Counted from the first letter of the stretch, positions 25,713 to 34,237 are shown. The stretch is 38,809 nt of DNA from SHXR01 sp046160305 (GCA_046160305.1 JBJXGX010000157.1:1-38809); one strand, 5' to 3'. Numbers and translations: made by a program. Notes: generated by a model not told the origin, from the sequence alone.

Positions 25713-27145
25713 TGCGGCGCGCCCTCGCCGGCCTCTTGATCGCCTGTGCGGGCATCGCCCCGCTCGGTGCGGCGGAGATCGTCCGGGCGGTGCGCGTGTG
25801 GCCGGCACAGGAATACACGCGGCTCACCTTTGAATCGCGCAATCCGATCAGTTATGCCATGAGCTTCGCGGCCAACCCCGATCGGCTCATTCTCGACCTG
25901 CAGGACATTGACCACAATAGTCTCAGGCGGGAAATCGAAGGGAAGATCCTCGCGAGCGACCCCTATATACAGGGCGTTCGCACCGGGCAGTTCAAGCCGG
26001 ACGTGGTGCGTGTGGTGCTCGACCTCAAGGCCGAGGTGAAGCCCCAGGCCTTCGCGCTGAAGCCGGTCGGTGAATACGGGCATCGCCTGGTCGTCGACAT
26101 TTATCCCGCGGTCCAAACGGATCCGCTGCTCGCATTGCTCAGAAAAGATGAACATCGATTGGAGCTGCCGAGCGACGCACCCGATAGCAAACCGCCCGGC
26201 CCCGCCGACCCGATGCCCGGCACCAGCATGCAGGCGGGCAGCACGAGCGCTCGACGAGAATCGCCCCCGCCATCGGGCATGAAACCCGAATTGAAATCCA
26301 CGGAAGGCAGGGCGCCTTTGCGCGAGTCCGGTCCATCCGGAAAATCCCTCCCGAACGCGCTGCCCTCGCGCACCTTTACCGTTGTCGTCGACGCCGGTCA
26401 CGGCGGCGAGGATCCGGGCGCGCGCGGCTCACGCGGAACGTGGGAGAAGAGCGTCACATTGGGGATCGCCAAGCGTCTGGCGGCGATGATTGCGAGCGAA
26501 CCGAATATGCGCGCGGTCCTGACTCGCGATGACGACTACTTCGTCCCGTTGAATACGCGCGTCGAAAAAGCGCGCCGCGTGCGGGCCGATCTCTTCGTGT
26601 CGATCCACGCGGATGCGTTCATCCATCCCAATGCACGCGGGTCATCGGTGTTCGCGTTGTCCGAGCGCGGCGCAACCAGCGTGGCGGCGAACTGGATCGC
26701 CAAGCGTGAAAACGACGCCGATCTCATCGGCGGCGTCAGTCTCGGCAGCAAAGATCGACACCTCGCCCAGACCTTGCTCGATCTGTCGCAGACCGCAACC
26801 ATCAACGACAGCCTGAAGCTCGGTCGATCCGTACTGAAAGAGCTGGGCGGTGTCAACACGCTCCACAAACAGCAAGTCGAGCAGGCTGGCTTCGCCGTGC
26901 TGAAGGCCCCGGACATCCCCTCGATCCTGGTCGAAACCGCGTTCATCACCAACCCGGATGAAGAACGCAAACTCGGAGACAACGCCCACCAGGACCGCCT
27001 CGCGCGCGCGATCGTCACCGGCATCAAGCGCTACTTCGCGGCCAATCCCACGTTGAGTCGATCGACCCTCGCCGCGGCCGGAACGCCGCTCGAGATCATC
27101 AGTAGCTACGCGGCATGCCCAGCACGTGTTCGCCGATGTAGTTGA
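25712..27145 (+). CDS. amiC: N-acetylmuramoyl-L-alanine amidase, AmiC type
   Basis: This is a periplasmic zinc amidase that cleaves the stem peptide from MurNAc at division septa. It is 477 residues. A signal peptide (ALAGLLIACAGIAPLGAA) precedes an AMIN domain (VRVWPAQEYTRLTFES to HRLVVDIYP) that targets the septum, then a Pro/Ser-rich linker. The Amidase_3 domain has zinc ligands His230 and Glu233 region VVDAGHGGEDPG, SIHADAF, and the catalytic Glu in LVETAFITN. The natural end seems to be near KRYFAANPTLSR. The frame then runs about 20 residues further, into the 3' end of the convergent acyl-CoA dehydrogenase gene (47-base overlap). It starts on the tsaE stop. Its likely activator, the NlpD-like lipoprotein, is also in the window. 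Confidence 0.95.
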   Translation: MRRALAGLLIACAGIAPLGAAEIVRAVRVWPAQEYTRLTFESRNPISYAMSFAANPDRLILDLQDIDHNSLRREIEGKILASDPYIQGVRTGQFKPDVVRVVLDLKAEVKPQAFALKPVGEYGHRLVVDIYPAVQTDPLLALLRKDEHRLELPSDAPDSKPPGPADPMPGTSMQAGSTSARRESPPPSGMKPELKSTEGRAPLRESGPSGKSLPNALPSRTFTVVVDAGHGGEDPGARGSRGTWEKSVTLGIAKRLAAMIASEPNMRAVLTRDDDYFVPLNTRVEKARRVRADLFVSIHADAFIHPNARGSSVFALSERGATSVAANWIAKRENDADLIGGVSLGSKDRHLAQTLLDLSQTATINDSLKLGRSVLKELGGVNTLHKQQVEQAGFAVLKAPDIPSILVETAFITNPDEERKLGDNAHQDRLARAIVTGIKRYFAANPTLSRSTLAAAGTPLEIISSYAACPARVRRCS

Positions 27146-28295
27146 GAATCATGTTGGTCGAGATCGGCGCGATCTGCATCAACCGGCATTCGCGCCATTT
27201 GCGCTCGACATCGAATTCGCGCGCGACCGCGAATCCGCCATGGGTCTGCATGCACGCTTCGGCGGCATTCCAGGCGGCGTCGGCCGCCAGCAGCTTGCCG
27301 ATGTTCGCTTCCTCGCCACAGGGCTTTCCCGCTTCGAATAACGCCGAGCCGGTTCGCACCATGAGATCCGCCGCTTTCCATTCGGCGTACGCCCTGGCGA
27401 TCGGAAATTGCACGCCCTGGTTCTGACCGATCGGCCGATTGAACACGATGCGCTGCTTGGAGTATTCGACCGCCTTCGCGGTGAAGAATCGCGCATCACC
27501 CAGCGATTCATGCGCCACGAGAATCCGCTCGGCATTCATCCCGTCGAGGATGTAGCGGAATCCGCGATTCTCCTCGCCGATCAGGTTCTCGACCGGCACG
27601 CGCAGATTGTCGAAGAAGACTTCGTTGGTCTGGTGATTCACCATCGTGTCGATGCGGCGCAAGGTAAGGCCGGTGCCGACAGCCTCGCGCATATCCACCA
27701 GGAACACCGACAAACCATCCGAGCGGCTGGTGCATTCCTCGAGTGCCTTCGTGCGCGCGAGCAACAACATCAGGTCGGACTTGTGCGCGCGGCTGGTCCA
27801 GATCTTCTGGCCGTTCACAACGTAGTGATTACCCTCGCGAATAGCGCGCGTCTTCAATCGCGTCGTATCCGAACCGGTGGTCGGTTCCGAAACGCCGAAT
27901 GCCTGCAGGCGCAGCTTGCCGCTTGCGATGCCGGGCAGGTAGCGGCGCTTCTGGTCCGTGTTGCCGTGGCGAAGCACCGTGCCCATGATGTACATCTGCG
28001 CATGGCAGGCTGCCGCATTGCAACCCGAGGCGTGAATTTCCTCGAGGATTACCCCGGCAGCGCGGACCGGCAATCCCGAGCCGCCGTATTCCTCCGGGAT
28101 GAGCGCGGCGAGGTACCCGCTTTCGGTCAGCGCCTGCACGAATTCCTCGGCGTACTCGTCGTTGTCCTCGAGCTTGCGCCAATAGGCCGCCGGAAAATTT
28201 TTGCAGATCGCGCGGATCGCATCGCGAATCTCGCGGTGATCGTCACCGAAGGGGATCGAGATGAGTCCTGCTTCATTGGCTACCGACTGCTGCAT
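27099..28295 (-). CDS. Acyl-CoA dehydrogenase family flavoprotein
   Basis: This is a 398-residue FAD enzyme for alpha,beta-dehydrogenation of an acyl-CoA, last gene of the minus-strand CoA cassette. The N-terminal helical domain is followed by LQAFGVSEPTTGSDTTRLKTRA and IWTSRAHKSDLMLLLART, the FAD-binding beta-domain signatures. The C-terminal signature is EACMQTHGGFAVAREFDVERKWRECRL. In the usual place of the catalytic Glu (YEGT in medium-chain enzymes) it reads QIAPIST, so the base must come from elsewhere or the reaction differs. The end MPRSY overlaps amiC by 47 bases. The substrate is unknown. Confidence 0.92.
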   Translation of the reverse strand: MQQSVANEAGLISIPFGDDHREIRDAIRAICKNFPAAYWRKLEDNDEYAEEFVQALTESGYLAALIPEEYGGSGLPVRAAGVILEEIHASGCNAAACHAQMYIMGTVLRHGNTDQKRRYLPGIASGKLRLQAFGVSEPTTGSDTTRLKTRAIREGNHYVVNGQKIWTSRAHKSDLMLLLARTKALEECTSRSDGLSVFLVDMREAVGTGLTLRRIDTMVNHQTNEVFFDNLRVPVENLIGEENRGFRYILDGMNAERILVAHESLGDARFFTAKAVEYSKQRIVFNRPIGQNQGVQFPIARAYAEWKAADLMVRTGSALFEAGKPCGEEANIGKLLAADAAWNAAEACMQTHGGFAVAREFDVERKWRECRLMQIAPISTNMILNYIGEHVLGMPRSY

Positions 28296-28343
28296 TGCAT
28301 TCTCCTACCTGATTAGCAACGAAACGCCGCTCTGGAGGGGATC

Positions 28344-28406
28344 AACAAGGGGGCGGAGCTCCCTTGTTCCTTTGGGGGATATACAAGGGGGTCTTTCTCC
28401 CCTTGT
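28344..28406. repeat. Two tandem hairpins sharing the same stem
   Basis: AACAAGGG (28344-28351) pairs with CCCTTGTT (28361-28368) over a 9-base loop. ACAAGGGG (28383-28390) pairs with CCCCTTGT (28399-28406) over an 8-base loop. The stems are near-copies of each other about 38 bases apart, while the loops differ. They lie in the 181-base gap between the enoyl-CoA hydratase and acyl-CoA dehydrogenase genes. A terminator, mRNA-stabilising or REP-like role is possible. Confidence 0.8.
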
Positions 28407-28423
28407 TCGTACGCAATCTTTGG

Positions 28424-28470
28424 GTGATTCGCCATGATTCGAAGCGCAGCGGAGGATCATGGCGAATCAC
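28424..28470. repeat. Perfect 15-bp inverted repeat at the 3' end of the enoyl-CoA hydratase gene
   Basis: GTGATTCGCCATGAT (28424-28438) is the exact reverse complement of 28456-28470 with a 17-base loop. It begins 7 bases beyond the hydratase stop. No T-run follows on the minus strand. Confidence 0.85.
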
Positions 28471-28476
28471 GTTCTC

Positions 28477-29268
28477 CTATCGACCCTTGAATTTCGGTGT
28501 GCGCTTTTCGTTGAAGGCCCGCACACCCTCATGCCGATCTTCAGTGCTGATCATGCGCTCATAGGCCTGGACTTCGAAGACGATGGCCGAATGAATATCC
28601 ATCTGCGTTCCATAGTCGATCGATTTCTTGGCCTGGCGCACCGACAGCGGCGCGTTCTCGCAGATGCGACGCGCGGTGGCAAGCGCGGCGGGAACGAGCT
28701 CGGCCGGCTCGCATACGCGATTGATCATGCCCCATTCGTAACCTTCTTCGGCGGTGAACGGCTGCGCGGTAAGGATGAGCTCCTTGGCCCGGCGGTTGCC
28801 CACCGCGCGGGGAAGGTTCTGCGTGCCGCAGCCGCCTGGCATGATGCCCAAGCGCACTTCGGTCAAAGCAAGCCGTGCACCTTTGGCGGCGTAGATGAAA
28901 TCACAGCAAAGCGCCATCTCCAGACCACCGCCGAACGCGGCGCCATTGACCGCGGCAATCACCGGCACGCTGCTGTCGATGATCGCGTAGAACGCTTCCT
29001 CGAAGATGGCGTGTTGCTGGCGCCACGCTTCATCGGTCATGCCGTGGCGCTCTTTCAGATCGCCACCGGCGCAGAATGCCTTGTCGCCTGCGCCGGTGAT
29101 CACGACGCATCGCACGTCGCCCGGCGTGAACTTGAGCGGGACGAAGAGCTCGCGCAGCTCGCGCCCCATCTGCGTATTGGTGGCGTTGCGCACCTCGGGG
29201 CGATTCAAGGTGACCAGCATGAGACCGCCTTCGAGACGGTCGACCTTAAGCGTTTCGAATATGCTCAT
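28477..29268 (-). CDS. Enoyl-CoA hydratase/isomerase family protein
   Basis: This is a 263-residue crotonase-fold enzyme that probably hydrates an enoyl-CoA made by the neighbouring dehydrogenase. The oxyanion-hole blocks are AFCAGGDLKE and NGAAFGGGLEMALCCDF, the latter with the first catalytic Glu. TEVRLGIMPGGCGTQNLPR carries the second Glu. The end RAFNEKRTPKFKGR is typical. The start MSIFETLKVDRLEGG is clear. It follows the CoA-transferase gene by about 80 bases (the gap holds a 13-base triple repeat) and precedes two sets of hairpins. Its substrate is not assigned. Confidence 0.93.
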   Translation of the reverse strand: MSIFETLKVDRLEGGLMLVTLNRPEVRNATNTQMGRELRELFVPLKFTPGDVRCVVITGAGDKAFCAGGDLKERHGMTDEAWRQQHAIFEEAFYAIIDSSVPVIAAVNGAAFGGGLEMALCCDFIYAAKGARLALTEVRLGIMPGGCGTQNLPRAVGNRRAKELILTAQPFTAEEGYEWGMINRVCEPAELVPAALATARRICENAPLSVRQAKKSIDYGTQMDIHSAIVFEVQAYERMISTEDRHEGVRAFNEKRTPKFKGR

Positions 29269-29324
29269 TGCTCAGTCAGTCGTGGTTGAGGTTCGCGGAA
29301 TCCGGCGTGCCGGGCACACATCAA

Positions 29325-29363
29325 CGCAGAATTTCATCGCAGAATTTCATCGCAGAATTTCAT
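29325..29363. repeat. Three perfect tandem copies of a 13-bp unit at the CoA-transferase 3' end
   Basis: CGCAGAATTTCAT occurs three times in a row (29325-29337, 29338-29350, 29351-29363). On the minus strand the first-read copy encodes the last codons (DEILR) and the stop TGA is made at the join with the second. The two further copies are untranslated. The array looks like a slippage duplication of the gene's tail. Confidence 0.9.
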
Positions 29364-30495
29364 CGGTGTGCTCGCCCAGGGCGGGCGGACCCCGCCGAAT
29401 GCCCGGGCGCTCGCCATCGAAGCGGATCGGTACGCCGACGAATCGCATCTTGCCATCTGGTGTGGATTGCAGCATTTCAACCGCCTCGGTCTGTGGATGC
29501 GTGACGACTTCGTCCGTCGATTGCAGGGGACCGCAGGGAACGCCGGCCTGCTCCAACGCACGCGTCCAATGGGCTCTCGTGTTGGTCGCAAGCACATCGT
29601 CGATGAATTGATTGATCGCCGCGCGATTCTTCACACGATCCGGATTGGTCTTGAACCGCTCGTCGGTAACCCACTCCGGATGTCCCAACACCTCGGCCAA
29701 GCGACGAAATAGACTGTCATTGCCTGCGGCGATCACCATGTAGCCGTCACTCGCCTGGTACGCCTTGTAAGGGACCAGCATCGCGGCCTCGGTACCGGTA
29801 CGACGCGGCACACTTCCGCTTGCAAGATAGTTCGCCACTGAAAAATTCATCCAGGACAGGCCCGTCTCGAAGAGCGACGTGTCGATCGTGCAGCCCTCGC
29901 CGGTCGCGTCCCGCTGTCGAAGGGCAGCGAGAATGCCGATCACCGACCACATGCCGGTGGTCATGTCGATGATCGAGGGCACCACCCGCACCGGCGGCCG
30001 CCCTTCTTCGCCTGTCACGCTCATCAATCCGGCGAATGCCTGGATGAGCGGATCGTAACCCGCGTGATGACGCATTGGACCCTTCGACCCGAACGCCCCG
30101 AGATTGCAATAGATGAGCGATGGTTTCGCCGCACGCAAGGTCTGTCCATCGAGCCCGAGCTTCTCGACGAGCCCGGGTCGCATATTCTGCAAGACCACGT
30201 CCGCCCGCTCGATCACGAAGCGCACGAGGGCATCCCGCTCCGCCGGTGCTTTCAAATCGATCGCAGCGGACAGCTTGTTGCGATTGAGCGTCTGAAACGC
30301 GGCGCCGGCGCCATGCCAGAATGGCGGGCCCCATGCCCGTGCATCGTCGCCACCTTGTTTGTTTTCGACCTTCAGCACGGTAGCGCCCAGGTCGGCGAAG
30401 ATCTGTGCACCGAATGGTGCCGCCACGCTCGAACCGAGCTCGACCATCAGCAATCCGGTCAAGGGCAAAGCAACCGCACGCTCGCCACGACTCAT
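29347..30495 (-). CDS. CaiB/BaiF (class III) CoA-transferase
   Basis: This is a 382-residue family III CoA-transferase that moves CoA between acids through aspartyl-CoA intermediates. LPLTGLLMVELGSSVAAPFGAQIFADLGATVLKVE is the family start. NRNKLSAAIDLK is a CoA-binding block, and GYDPLIQAFAGLMSVTGE has the catalytic Asp. It activates an acid for the hydratase and dehydrogenase encoded downstream (inference). The ATG at 30495 lies one base after the dedA stop and is preferred to starts up to 30534 inside dedA. Its last codons are part of a 13-base triple repeat. Confidence 0.92.
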   Translation of the reverse strand: MSRGERAVALPLTGLLMVELGSSVAAPFGAQIFADLGATVLKVENKQGGDDARAWGPPFWHGAGAAFQTLNRNKLSAAIDLKAPAERDALVRFVIERADVVLQNMRPGLVEKLGLDGQTLRAAKPSLIYCNLGAFGSKGPMRHHAGYDPLIQAFAGLMSVTGEEGRPPVRVVPSIIDMTTGMWSVIGILAALRQRDATGEGCTIDTSLFETGLSWMNFSVANYLASGSVPRRTGTEAAMLVPYKAYQASDGYMVIAAGNDSLFRRLAEVLGHPEWVTDERFKTNPDRVKNRAAINQFIDDVLATNTRAHWTRALEQAGVPCGPLQSTDEVVTHPQTEAVEMLQSTPDGKMRFVGVPIRFDGERPGIRRGPPALGEHTDEILR

Positions 30496-30496
30496 G

Positions 30497-31135
30497 TCAG
30501 GCCCGCCGCTTTGCACGCACATATTCGATCGCAATCGGTGCGACTGAAATCACCATGATTATCCCGATCACGGCGGACAGGTTGCTTTTCACAATCGGCA
30601 GGTTGCCGAAGAAATATCCGCCATAGGCCAACACCGCGACCCAGAGCAGCGACCCGGCGACACTGAAGAGGATGTAGCGCGGGTAATACATCCTGCCGAT
30701 CCCGGCCACGAACGGCGCGAACGTGCGGACCAGCGGGATGAATCGTGCCATGATCACGGTCTTGCCGCCGTGACGCGCATAGAACGCCTGCGTCTTGTCG
30801 AGCGCCGACCGGTTGAAGAAGCGGGAACCTTCCAACGTGAAGACCTTCGACCCGAGTTTCCGTCCGATGAAATAGTTGACGTTATCGCCGCAGAATGCCG
30901 CGACGATGATGGTCAGCGCGAGCGCATTGATATTCAGATCGCTCGCCGCCCAGAGTGCGCCCGCCACGAACAGCAACGAGTCGCCCGGAAGGAACGGGGT
31001 GATCACCAGGCCCGTTTCGCAAAAGATGATCGCAAAAAGGATGACGTAGACCCAGGTGCCGTACTGCCCGAGCAGAACGGCGAGATGTTTGTCGAGGTGG
31101 ACGACCACGTCCCAGAGAAATGCGAGAAGCTCCAT
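30497..31135 (-). CDS. DedA/SNARE-associated (VTT) membrane protein
   Basis: This is a 212-residue integral membrane protein of the DedA family. Some members recycle undecaprenyl phosphate or other lipids across the inner membrane. Re-entrant loop motifs are ETGLVITPFLPGDSLLFVAGAL and the conserved FCGDNVNYFIGRKLG. The later RFIPLVRTFAPFVAGIGRMYYPRY carries the functionally required Arg residues. The ATG at 31135 (MELLAFLWDVVVHLDKH) is preferred; the upstream frame to 31315 overlaps the divergent gene region. It is the first gene of the minus-strand cassette, and its stop is one base from the CoA-transferase start. Confidence 0.92.
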   Translation of the reverse strand: MELLAFLWDVVVHLDKHLAVLLGQYGTWVYVILFAIIFCETGLVITPFLPGDSLLFVAGALWAASDLNINALALTIIVAAFCGDNVNYFIGRKLGSKVFTLEGSRFFNRSALDKTQAFYARHGGKTVIMARFIPLVRTFAPFVAGIGRMYYPRYILFSVAGSLLWVAVLAYGGYFFGNLPIVKSNLSAVIGIIMVISVAPIAIEYVRAKRRA

Positions 31136-31203
31136 ATGGCGTTCGGATCGGGCTCGGTTCGGTGAATGGGCGCTATTGTAGCGGGGGTAGCGGGGCCGCC
31201 GAC

Positions 31204-31209
31204 TATAAT
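31204..31209 (+). promoter_or_regulatory. Likely -10 box for ybaK-mutL
   Basis: A perfect TATAAT lies 49 bases before the ybaK ATG in the 122-base dedA/ybaK divergent region. The best -35 (TTGTAG at 31176-31181) is 22 bases away, so the promoter would be weak or activator-dependent. Confidence 0.4.
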
Positions 31210-31257
31210 CGCGGATCTTCGCCCTCATCCAACTTTCAACCCAGAGTCTGCGGCGCC

Positions 31258-31755
31258 ATGTCGCAAGCATCCACGATCGAAAACCATCCGAGTGTCGTTC
31301 GCGTGCGCAACGCACTGACCGCTCACGGCATGCTTGACCGCATCGTCGTGTTGCCGGATTCGGCGCGCACCGCCACCGCCGCGGCCGATGCCCTGGGTTG
31401 CAATGTCGCGCAGATCGCCAACTCGCTCGTGTTTCGGCTGATCAACTCGAGCGCGGGCTTGCTCGTGCTATCAAGCGGCGCAAAGCGCGTAGACCTCGCA
31501 CGATTGGCGGCGATCATCGGCGAACCGGTCGGCAAGGCCAACGCAGCGTTCGTCCGCGACACCACCGGTTTTGCGATCGGCGGTGTGGCGCCGGTCGGGC
31601 ATGCGGCGCCGATTCGACGCCTGGTCGAGCGTTCGCTCTTCGCATTCAGTGAAATCTGGGCGGCCGCAGGTCATCCGAATACCGTGTTTCGCCTGACCCC
31701 CGATGAATTGGTGCGCATCGCATCGGCCGAGATCGTCGAGGTGGCCGAGACATGA
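31258..31755 (+). CDS. YbaK/EbsC family aminoacyl-tRNA deacylase-like protein
   Basis: This is a 165-residue protein of the family that hydrolyses misacylated tRNAs (for example Cys- or Ala-tRNA-Pro). It shows TATAAADALGCNVAQIANSLVFR, with the conserved Lys replaced at SLVFR. SGAKRVDLARLAAIIGEPVGKANAAFVRDTTGFAIGGVAPVGH contains the family GxGGVxPxG-type substrate loop. The ATG at 31258 follows a TATAAT box. It overlaps mutL by 4 bases (ATGA), so the two are co-translated. Which tRNA it edits cannot be read from sequence. Confidence 0.92.
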   Translation: MSQASTIENHPSVVRVRNALTAHGMLDRIVVLPDSARTATAAADALGCNVAQIANSLVFRLINSSAGLLVLSSGAKRVDLARLAAIIGEPVGKANAAFVRDTTGFAIGGVAPVGHAAPIRRLVERSLFAFSEIWAAAGHPNTVFRLTPDELVRIASAEIVEVAET

Positions 31756-33512
31756 CCGCGATCCGCCTGCTGCCCGACACGCTGATCAGCCAGATTGCCG
31801 CGGGCGAAGTCGTCGAACGACCCGCTTCGGTGTTGAAGGAGCTGCTCGAGAACGCGCTCGATGCCGGCGCGCGCAGCATCAGCGTCACGCTCGTCGAGGG
31901 CGGTGTCAAGCTCATCAAGGTGACCGATGACGGCGGAGGCATCGTACGCGATGAACTTGCCCTCGCCCTGGCCCGGCATGCCACCAGCAAGATCGCCTCG
32001 TTGGCGGATCTCGAACGTGTCGCCACGCTCGGATTCCGCGGCGAAGCGCTGGCCTCGATCGCCTCGGTGGCGCGCGTGACGATTTCCTCGCGTGCCGCCG
32101 ACGCCCAGTACGGTGCGAGCATTCAAGCCGAGGGAGGACCGCCCGGCAGTATCGAACCCGCCGCGCATGGGCAAGGCACGACGATCGATGTCGCGGATCT
32201 CTACTTCAATACGCCGGCGCGGCGCAAGTTCCTGCGCATGGAGGCCACTGAATACGCGCACTGCGCGGACACATTCCAGCGCATCGCCCTTGCGCAACCC
32301 GATATCGCGATGTCGCTTCGCCACAACGGACGCGTGACGGCCCACTATCCGCGCGCGGCACCGATCGCGCGCGCTGCCGCAATTCTGGGCGAATCGTTCA
32401 CGCAGGGATGCCGGCAGGTTGACGAATCGATCGCAGGACTACGATTGCACGGATTCGCGGGCGATCCGGCGCTGGGGCGCAGCAACCGCGATGCGCAGTA
32501 TGTCTATGTCAACGGCCGGTTCGTCCGCGACAAGCTGCTCGCGCATGCCACGCGTGATGCGTACACCGATGTGATGCACGGCGATCGCTTTCCCGCGTTC
32601 GTGCTGTTCCTCGACATCGATCCGATCGCCGTCGATGTCAACGTCCATCCGGCCAAAACCGAGGTCCGGTTTCGCGATAGTCGCGCAGTTCATCAATTCG
32701 TTGTCCGCGCATTGAACAAATCGCTCGCGCTGACCGGCCGCCAGGCCACAGCCGCGCCTGTCCCGATGAACGCCTTTCAACCCTTCATGGGACGACAAGG
32801 CGAGCTCGCGGTTGCTCAGCCCGTCGCCGCCTATACCGCGATGATCTCGGCGCTGCGCGACCGTTCGCCGATGGCGAACATGTTGCAGGAGCCCCCGCCC
32901 GCGCGACTGACAACGCATGACAATAGCGAGCGTCCGCTCGGCTATGCGCTCGCGCAATTGCACGGCATCTACGTTCTCGCGCAGAACCATGCCGGATTGG
33001 TGCTGGTCGACATGCATGCCGCGCATGAACGCATCCTGTACGAGAAGCTCAAGCGCTCCATGGACACGCAGAAAGTCACCGCGCAGGCCTTGCTGATTCC
33101 GATCACCTTCGCGGCGGATCCGCTCGATGTCGCCGCGGCCGAGGAGCACCGGGAGTCGCTCGCATCGATCGGACTTGAGATCGCGCCGGTCTCTCCGACC
33201 ACCTTGGCGGTGCGCGGTGCACCGGAACTGGTGATCGACGGGGATGTACCCGAACTCGCGCGTGCGCTCCTGCGCGATATCCGCGATCACGGCGTGACGC
33301 ACATGCTCAATCAACGACAGGATGCGTTGCTGGCCACGATGGCGTGTCATGGCGCGGTCCGGGCGAATCGCAATCTGTCGATCGCCGAAATGAACGCGCT
33401 GCTGCGCGAAATGGAAGAGACGGAACGCGCCGGCAACTGCAATCACGGCCGGCCGACGTGGTATCAGATGTCCCTGTCCGATCTCGACCGATTGTTCATG
33501 CGGGGACGTTAG
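31752..33512 (+). CDS. mutL: DNA mismatch repair protein MutL (endonuclease type)
   Basis: MutL couples MutS mismatch recognition to strand incision. It is 586 residues. The N-terminal GHKL ATPase domain has IAAGEVVERPASVLKELLENALDAGA, DDGGGI, ATSKI and GFRGEAL. A disordered linker of about 100 residues follows (around 325-400). The C-terminal domain carries DMHAAHERILYE from Asp420, a match to the DQHA(X)2E(X)4E endonuclease motif with Met for Gln. ACHGAVRANRNL and CNHGRPTW are further zinc-site motifs. So this MutL probably nicks DNA itself, as in Neisseria, without needing MutH. It starts on the ybaK stop. The convergent phosphatase gene ends 16 bases downstream. Confidence 0.97.
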   Translation: MTAIRLLPDTLISQIAAGEVVERPASVLKELLENALDAGARSISVTLVEGGVKLIKVTDDGGGIVRDELALALARHATSKIASLADLERVATLGFRGEALASIASVARVTISSRAADAQYGASIQAEGGPPGSIEPAAHGQGTTIDVADLYFNTPARRKFLRMEATEYAHCADTFQRIALAQPDIAMSLRHNGRVTAHYPRAAPIARAAAILGESFTQGCRQVDESIAGLRLHGFAGDPALGRSNRDAQYVYVNGRFVRDKLLAHATRDAYTDVMHGDRFPAFVLFLDIDPIAVDVNVHPAKTEVRFRDSRAVHQFVVRALNKSLALTGRQATAAPVPMNAFQPFMGRQGELAVAQPVAAYTAMISALRDRSPMANMLQEPPPARLTTHDNSERPLGYALAQLHGIYVLAQNHAGLVLVDMHAAHERILYEKLKRSMDTQKVTAQALLIPITFAADPLDVAAAEEHRESLASIGLEIAPVSPTTLAVRGAPELVIDGDVPELARALLRDIRDHGVTHMLNQRQDALLATMACHGAVRANRNLSIAEMNALLREMEETERAGNCNHGRPTWYQMSLSDLDRLFMRGR

Positions 33513-33527
33513 ACGACGCGTCACACG

Positions 33528-34217
33528 TTACCGGGTTCCCGCGGCGACCAGCTTGCCCCACTCGTCAACCTTGATGCGCGCCACGACTTCGAAGTCCTTG
33601 CCAAGTGAACGGATCAACACGCCTTCCCCTTCCGCGGGATAGGGCGGCCCGGCGACTGCATAGAATGGATTGCCGTGGCTCACGAGCGCCAATACCGCAC
33701 CGGGCGGGGCACCGGCGTCGAAGAGCCGGCGTAGTGGCGCATACCGTTCGGGCGCGCTGACCGCGCCGGGTCCCCCGCGAACGTCCATGCTCGGCTCGGC
33801 ACGACCGAAGATGAGACGCGCGGTTTCCATCGTGCGGCAGACCGGGCTTGCGATGACACGGTCGACCTTGATACCGAGTGCTTTCACCGCCGCACCGATG
33901 TCGCGGGCATCGGCGCGCCCGCGATCGATGAGATTGCGTTGATTCGCGCAATCGTCGTGGCCGCGGCTGTTCTGGTCATTCTGCGAGAAATCGGTGGCGG
34001 TGTGGCGAATGTAGAGGATGAGACCGCCTTGTCTGAGGGCTCGAACAACGTCAACATCGGACAGCGCCCGAACCGGTTCCGACGAACGATCGGCAGGCTG
34101 CGGTACCTGCGCCGCGGTCATCGCGGGCAGCAGTGCTGACAGCGCGATGGCGCGCCACACCGCCGGCCAGCGGCGGGCGCGCCTTGCGAACATTGCTTTA
34201 ATCATCGGTGCAACCAT
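33528..34217 (-). CDS. Secreted histidine phosphatase family protein
   Basis: This is a 229-residue periplasmic member of the histidine phosphatase (phosphoglycerate mutase-like) superfamily. A signal peptide precedes residue ~36 (AIALSALLPAMTAAQ). The catalytic block is YIRHTATD, with Thr where most have Gly/Gly-Glu (RHG). Asp in the SPVCRTMETARLIF region and the second His in ALVSHGNPF complete the pocket. The substrate is unknown. The start at 34217 or the ATG at 34205 are both possible. The gene lies between mutL and miaA on the opposite strand, splitting a pair that is often adjacent. Confidence 0.85.
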   Translation of the reverse strand: MVAPMIKAMFARRARRWPAVWRAIALSALLPAMTAAQVPQPADRSSEPVRALSDVDVVRALRQGGLILYIRHTATDFSQNDQNSRGHDDCANQRNLIDRGRADARDIGAAVKALGIKVDRVIASPVCRTMETARLIFGRAEPSMDVRGGPGAVSAPERYAPLRRLFDAGAPPGAVLALVSHGNPFYAVAGPPYPAEGEGVLIRSLGKDFEVVARIKVDEWGKLVAAGTR

Positions 34218-34237
34218 GGACCCGGTCGGGCGAAAAG

